Source of the DNA: Shewanella canadensis
GTDB taxonomy: Bacteria; Pseudomonadota; Gammaproteobacteria; Enterobacterales; Shewanellaceae
Direction of reading: 5' to 3'
Assembly (NCBI RefSeq): GCF_003966225.1
Contig: NZ_RXNU01000018.1
Span: 33,349-97,348 of the forward strand
DNA: 64,000 nucleotides
Under the pieces are notes generated by a model. The model made no database searches. It had not been told where the DNA came from and worked only from the letters and a program-made list of their open reading frames with translations. Each line of letters begins with the position of its first letter. The stretch's first letter is position 1. This document shows positions 60,175-64,000 of the stretch, piece by piece. The position numbers and the translations under genes are program-made.

Positions 60175-61647
60175 TTATAAAGCAGTCAGAGCAGGATCGT
60201 TCCAAGAGTTACGAGCTTGTTTCTTCGACTTTCTTTTAACCAAATATTCTTGGTATTGAGGGTCGAATGGTATAGCCGCACTTCGGATTTTCACATGTCT
60301 CTCAATAGGCACTTTGGCTATTTGGAATAGATTAAACTGGCAATCCATATCCATGATCTTCTGCCAACCGTGAAATTGCCATTGGCCTTTGCGGTTGATG
60401 AAGTATTTAAGGGCCACCCATGTTTTAGACTTTGTAGGATGACGCCTTACTGCCCAGTGCCATAACGCATAGAATAGTTTGTGCCCAACATACCCGAATA
60501 CTTGTTTAGCAACGCAATGTCGATAATAGTTCGCCCAACCCCTTAGTTTTGGATTTATCAGTTTGATAAGATCGTTAACAGGGATGGTTGCGTGCTTTTT
60601 GATGAGTTCGCGCAAGTTACTCAAGAACAGCAAGGTATTGGACTTGCTCGGTTTAATGAGCAATTTCCCTTTGTACTTCCTATGATTGAATCCTAAGAAG
60701 TCAAAACCATTGTTGATGTGGGTAATGTGCGTTTTCTCTTCGGAGAGTGTTAAGCCTCTTTCCGCTAAGAACTCAGCAATCAACGGTTTGATATCGTTCT
60801 CTAGCACTTCCTTTGAAGCGCAAGTGACGACGAAATCGTCGGCATATCCGATAAAGTTGACTCTCGCACCTTTCTCAAGAGCGGTAGATTTGATGTGCTG
60901 CTCCAGCCCGCCAAGGGTCATTAACATCAAAGTTGGGGATATGATCCCACCTTGTGGTGTGCCCTCATCGGTATTATAAAACAGCCCTTTGTCTACAAAG
61001 CCAGACTTTAACCATTGTTCCAACATGCGTTTATCTATAGCTATATTGTCGATTAGCCATTGATGCCCGATTTTGTCAAAACAGGATTTGATATCTCCCT
61101 CAAGAACCCATTGCGCTGATTTCTTTTGAGCCAGGCATTTGAAGCACTGATCGACAGCGTCAGCAGTGCTACGATTTGGTCTAAATCCATAGCTGTTAGG
61201 GTCAGCAAGCGTCTCCGATATAGGCTGTAACGCAATAAGGTAGAGCGCTTGCTGCGCTCTGTCTATCATGCAGGGAATGCCTAAAGGTCTGAGCTTGCCG
61301 TTCTTTTTGGGGATATAGATACGCTTGAGTGGTTTGGCTTTGTACGCCTTTCTACTCAATTGATGAACTGCTTTCATGCGGCGAGCATCTGTGTTCCAGA
61401 TGACTCTGTCTATTCCAGGTGTTTTACTACCTTTATTTTGTGATACTCGTTTAACAGCAAGAAGCTTTGCTGAGCGCGAGTGAGTCAGTAGCCACTGCAA
61501 CACTTTCGCTTTACCGTGTTTACTTTCTCGAGTTGCTTTTGCAATACGCATTTGAAGCTTTAATACTTGCGATTCAACGGATTTCCAGTCTATTGACTGC
61601 CATTGTTCGCTGTCAGGAGAGGCACTAATCTCTGTTGAAATCATCAT
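60175..61647 (-). CDS. Group II intron reverse transcriptase/maturase (LtrA-like)
   Basis: A 490-aa intron-encoded protein that assists splicing and makes cDNA during mobility. The ATG at 61647 has AAGGAG eight bases upstream; a longer frame to 61806 is in the intron leader. RT motifs are intact: RPLGIPCMIDRAQQ, YGFRPNRSTADAV, GTPQGGIISPTLM and the active-site YADD in FIGYADDFVVTC. Domain X (maturase) follows, with WANYYRHCVAKQVFGYVGHKL. The Cys/His-type HNH endonuclease domain is absent; the protein ends PALTAL shortly after domain X. It may still retrohome using replication forks. Confidence 0.93.
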   Translation of the reverse strand: MMISTEISASPDSEQWQSIDWKSVESQVLKLQMRIAKATRESKHGKAKVLQWLLTHSRSAKLLAVKRVSQNKGSKTPGIDRVIWNTDARRMKAVHQLSRKAYKAKPLKRIYIPKKNGKLRPLGIPCMIDRAQQALYLIALQPISETLADPNSYGFRPNRSTADAVDQCFKCLAQKKSAQWVLEGDIKSCFDKIGHQWLIDNIAIDKRMLEQWLKSGFVDKGLFYNTDEGTPQGGIISPTLMLMTLGGLEQHIKSTALEKGARVNFIGYADDFVVTCASKEVLENDIKPLIAEFLAERGLTLSEEKTHITHINNGFDFLGFNHRKYKGKLLIKPSKSNTLLFLSNLRELIKKHATIPVNDLIKLINPKLRGWANYYRHCVAKQVFGYVGHKLFYALWHWAVRRHPTKSKTWVALKYFINRKGQWQFHGWQKIMDMDCQFNLFQIAKVPIERHVKIRSAAIPFDPQYQEYLVKRKSKKQARNSWNDPALTAL

Positions 61648-62221
61648 TTGCGTTTCTCCTTGAATAAAGTTCTTCAAATTATCTTGCAACGGGAGACCAG
61701 TCGGAAGTGGGCTCACTTTCGTGACCAGACACAAGTCTGTATCTGCATCGTTACAATGCAGCTTTTGCTTTTTCCAACCTCCTATACCTACATCGCTATC
61801 GGCCATAAAAGCTTTCCCAGTGGGAGCGATATAGGCTTACCGTGTTCCGTATGTCGCGCAATGTCAGGGTAGATGCCCGCTATAGTGCGAAGAGTTATAT
61901 TGACCACGAAAGAGCATGGGGCAATCTCTTTCCAACTCTCATTGCCTTTTGGCCACAGCGTATAAACCACTTCCGCTGTTTCATCACATAACGCACCTTA
62001 TGCGGATTCACATATGTTCATCATACTGACTACCTAGCACTCACCCGATTTGTGGTTATCAGGAGGATCGTTCTCTCACGATTCAGATCCCAATTGGTCT
62101 ATAACCAATCTTCGTTACATTGTCAGAGCCGCTACTTTATTCAGGCTCCTAGGTTCACCTGGTGATACAGATGGTTCACTCAAAAGCGGTGAACAGCGCT
62201 TCATACGACTTCACGTCGCAC

Positions 62222-62606
62222 GCCCCAAAGTTAGTTGGAGTAAAATATTAGACGCATGGATTTTATCAAGATTTGTCCTCAAAAAAGTAATCTGATGCTG
62301 TTTGGTACCCCACATCGTTGATGAGAGCGAGTTTAACTGACCCTACAGTCAATCCTCGCGGATATGTCCTTGCCATTCGCTAGGATCTAAAGTTCAATAA
62401 CTGCAAGTTATTGAACTGTGATCTTTTTACAGAGGGCTTTCACCTCATTAGTTTATGCTGGGTGTACACAGAACAATCAACGTTGATACCAAGTGCTCTG
62501 CGATTTTTTATATAGCTCGCAGGCTCGCAGTTTTATACAAAAAAACGCGTCGTGCTTGTCACCTTTATTAGGGCGTCAGCATTGCATTCAGCGAATAGGG
62601 AAAGGT
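62222..62606. other. Spacer with a 12-bp perfect inverted repeat
   Basis: The stretch between the intron and the hydrolase gene. AGTTCAATAACT and AGTTATTGAACT around GCA (62391-62417), with TTTTT nearby at 62424, could end transcription coming from the left. No gene is seen; short open frames lack ribosome sites. The promoter of the hydrolase gene should be at about 62480-62600. Confidence 0.5.
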
Positions 62607-63662
62607 ATGAAAATACTTATAAGTAACGCTTTATGTGTTCTAGTTTTTTTTAGTGCATTGGTCGGTTGTGATAAAAGTGACTCTAATAACCCTGACATGG
62701 TTGATGCAACTGAAATGGATGTTCTGGAACAAGTTACACTTGGTGGGGTGGAACAATGGATATCGATTCAAGGCAAAGATATTTCGAAACCCATATTGTT
62801 GGTACTTCACGGTGGCCCAGGTTTTGCCATGATGCCTCTTTTGCATGAAAAAAACAGAGAGCTTGAAGAACACTTTATTGTAGTCAACTGGGATCAAAGA
62901 GGTGCAGGGCTATCTTACTCGCCGAGTATTCTAAAAGAAAGTATGACCCTATCTCAGTTTCTATCAGATGGGCATGAACTGACAGAATATCTAAAAACGA
63001 GATTTAATCGTGAAAAGATATTTATGCTAGGTCACTCATCAGGAACGATTATTGGCACATTCTTAATTCATTCCTATCCTGATAATTACTATGCTTTTGG
63101 CAGTGTTGGGCAGGTGGTTGATGTAATTGAAAATGAACAGCTTAGTTATGATTTTGCTCTAGAGAAAGCAATTGCAGCCAGCAATGAAATTGCAATTACT
63201 GAACTTGATTACATAGGCCGTCCGAATGAAGACGGGGAGTATACTGATGATTCTGGGTATGATATCACTATAAAATGGGTAGGCTATTATGGTGGAGAAG
63301 TTTATGGAAAATCAGGTTCTGAAGAAATTGAGGAGTTTATACTTAATCGTCCAGTATATTCAAATCAGCAAAAAAAGATCATAAGCGGTTGGGGCTTTTC
63401 ACAAGAATTATTCAATGATGAAGCTATTTGGTATCTTGATTTCAGAATAAGCGTTAACCAAGTGTATGTTCCAGTCTATTTTTTTACAGGGCGCCATGAT
63501 AATGACACGCCATCTTCACTTATTGAGCAATACTATGATGTGTTATCTGCTCCAACCAAAGAAATTATTTGGTTTGAGAACTCTTCTCATTTCCCATTCT
63601 ATGAGGAACCTCAAAAATTCAACGAAATGGTCGTTCAGAAATTCTTAAGCAGCTCGTTATAA
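62607..63662 (+). CDS. Alpha/beta-hydrolase lipoprotein (prolyl aminopeptidase-like)
   Basis: A 351-aa lipoprotein: signal with lipobox LVGC (Cys about residue 20), then an alpha/beta hydrolase fold resembling proline iminopeptidases. The oxyanion motif is LVLHGGPGFAMM, the nucleophile elbow GHSSGT (Ser about 147), an Asp in FFTGRHDNDTP and a His in SSHFPFYEEP, so the triad looks intact. The start at 62607 (GGGAAAGGT ahead) is chosen since it opens with the lipoprotein signal. Base composition is visibly more AT-rich than the core genes, which suggests horizontal transfer. Substrate unknown. Confidence 0.85.
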   Translation: MKILISNALCVLVFFSALVGCDKSDSNNPDMVDATEMDVLEQVTLGGVEQWISIQGKDISKPILLVLHGGPGFAMMPLLHEKNRELEEHFIVVNWDQRGAGLSYSPSILKESMTLSQFLSDGHELTEYLKTRFNREKIFMLGHSSGTIIGTFLIHSYPDNYYAFGSVGQVVDVIENEQLSYDFALEKAIAASNEIAITELDYIGRPNEDGEYTDDSGYDITIKWVGYYGGEVYGKSGSEEIEEFILNRPVYSNQQKKIISGWGFSQELFNDEAIWYLDFRISVNQVYVPVYFFTGRHDNDTPSSLIEQYYDVLSAPTKEIIWFENSSHFPFYEEPQKFNEMVVQKFLSSSL

Positions 63663-64000
63663 ACAAAAGTATTATTGATACCCTGCGAAAGCTGAACAAG
63701 GCGCAGCATAGGATGCCAAATACCTCGCACTCCATATTAGTCATCCATGTGCTTGGCATTACCGCATTACCGCATATCCGATTATCCCATTCCCTAATCT
63801 AAATATCATAAGTTAGAGCTAATGCTTTAACGCGCTTATGTCCATAATTGAGTTCCAGAGTACCCGCCACCCATGTGATCACCAAGCGATTATGTCGTAC
63901 CTTAACTACCAACCGATTTTGTCGGTTTGCTAATTACCAAGGGAAAATGACGGATCTATTTTTATACATAATCCTTTGAATAGTTTTAATCACTATTCAG
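63663..64000. other. Gene-free right end
   Basis: No gene is seen. AACCGA-TTTTG-TCGGTT forms a small hairpin at 63911-63927, without a T run. A short direct repeat (GCATTACCGCATTACCGCAT) lies near 63760. The region is probably an intergenic spacer that continues past the window. Confidence 0.45.

Larger units (their letters stand above)
60064..62221 (-). mobile_element. Group II intron with reverse transcriptase
   Basis: A 2.16-kb self-splicing retroelement. The 5' end on the minus strand is GTGCGAC (62221-62215), the usual group II start. The reverse transcriptase ORF lies in domain IV, then a 34-nt domain V (60105-60138), then a domain VI-like helix (GGCACTTG/CAAGTGTC) and the end CTATCCGAC at 60064. 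The exons on either side (...CCAACTAACTTTGGGGC and AAAAACGTGTTTCAAGTTGG...) form an imperfect inverted repeat when joined. No protein gene is evidently interrupted. Confidence 0.85.

Noticed and set aside
61648..61806. N-terminal extension of the reverse transcriptase
   Set aside because: It lies in the intron leader; the ATG at 61647 has a good ribosome site and starts at the usual place of the family.

Overview
The window reads as chromosomal DNA of a marine gammaproteobacterium, almost certainly a Shewanella (order Alteromonadales). Three things point there. The backbone gene order matches the E. coli purF-cvpA-dedD-folC-truA-asd/usg-pdxB-fabB-mnmC-yfcL-aroC-prmB-smrB-sixA-fadJ-fadI-fadL block. 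Shewanella-type additions are present (HubP/FimV, a MoxR/Bat operon, a putative ATP-NAD kinase, a Na+/proline symporter). The spacers are full of small dispersed repeats. No rRNA or tRNA gene was seen. The species cannot be named from this evidence.

Layout. 1-9 kb (mostly minus strand): an RND efflux pump with its adaptor, a SIMPL-domain protein, a VOC protein, FadL and PutP. 9.2-17.6 kb (minus): an ECF-like sigma factor with its membrane anti-sigma partner, downstream of a compact moxR-DUF58-DUF4381-batA-batB/C-batD operon. 18-21.5 kb (plus): fadI-fadJ, with PsrA-like and FadR-like sites upstream. 22-27 kb (minus): an unfamiliar locus holding a propeller-PAS-GGDEF-EAL receptor, a secreted protein made of ten 13-residue repeats, and a 39-aa ORF. 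27.5-41.8 kb: an M16 protease, sixA, smrB, prmB, aroC, an MFS transporter, an ATP-NAD kinase-like protein, yfcL, a SPOUT methylase, mnmC and fabB. 41.8-44.9 kb: a repeat-rich accessory region with an integron-like attC, a SpoIIAA-like gene, a small secreted protein and several copies of a repeat family. 45-59 kb (plus): pdxB, asd, hubP/fimV, truA, folC, dedD, cvpA, purF, a 2-TM channel, topB. 59-64 kb: a second accessory stretch with a repeat copy, a group II intron and an AT-rich lipoprotein hydrolase.

How the genes fit together. Long-chain fatty acid uptake (fadL), beta-oxidation (fadIJ) and unsaturated fatty acid synthesis (fabB) all lie here, and candidate FadR-, PsrA- and FabR-like operators are visible near the first two. 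The Bat cluster and the sigma/anti-sigma pair are cell-envelope or stress functions on the same strand. The housekeeping block covers chorismate, PLP, aspartate-family, folate and purine synthesis, tRNA modification and cell-pole organisation.

Most unusual items: the AAPHIKFKPVELA-repeat secreted protein with its structured leader and companion mini-ORF beside a c-di-GMP receptor; MnmC with a methyltransferase domain that has lost its hallmark motifs; a dispersed 220-280 bp repeat family with conserved-loop hairpins; an attC-like site beside a cassette-type gene; a near-complete group II intron whose reverse transcriptase lacks the endonuclease domain; and accD missing from its usual place between truA and folC.
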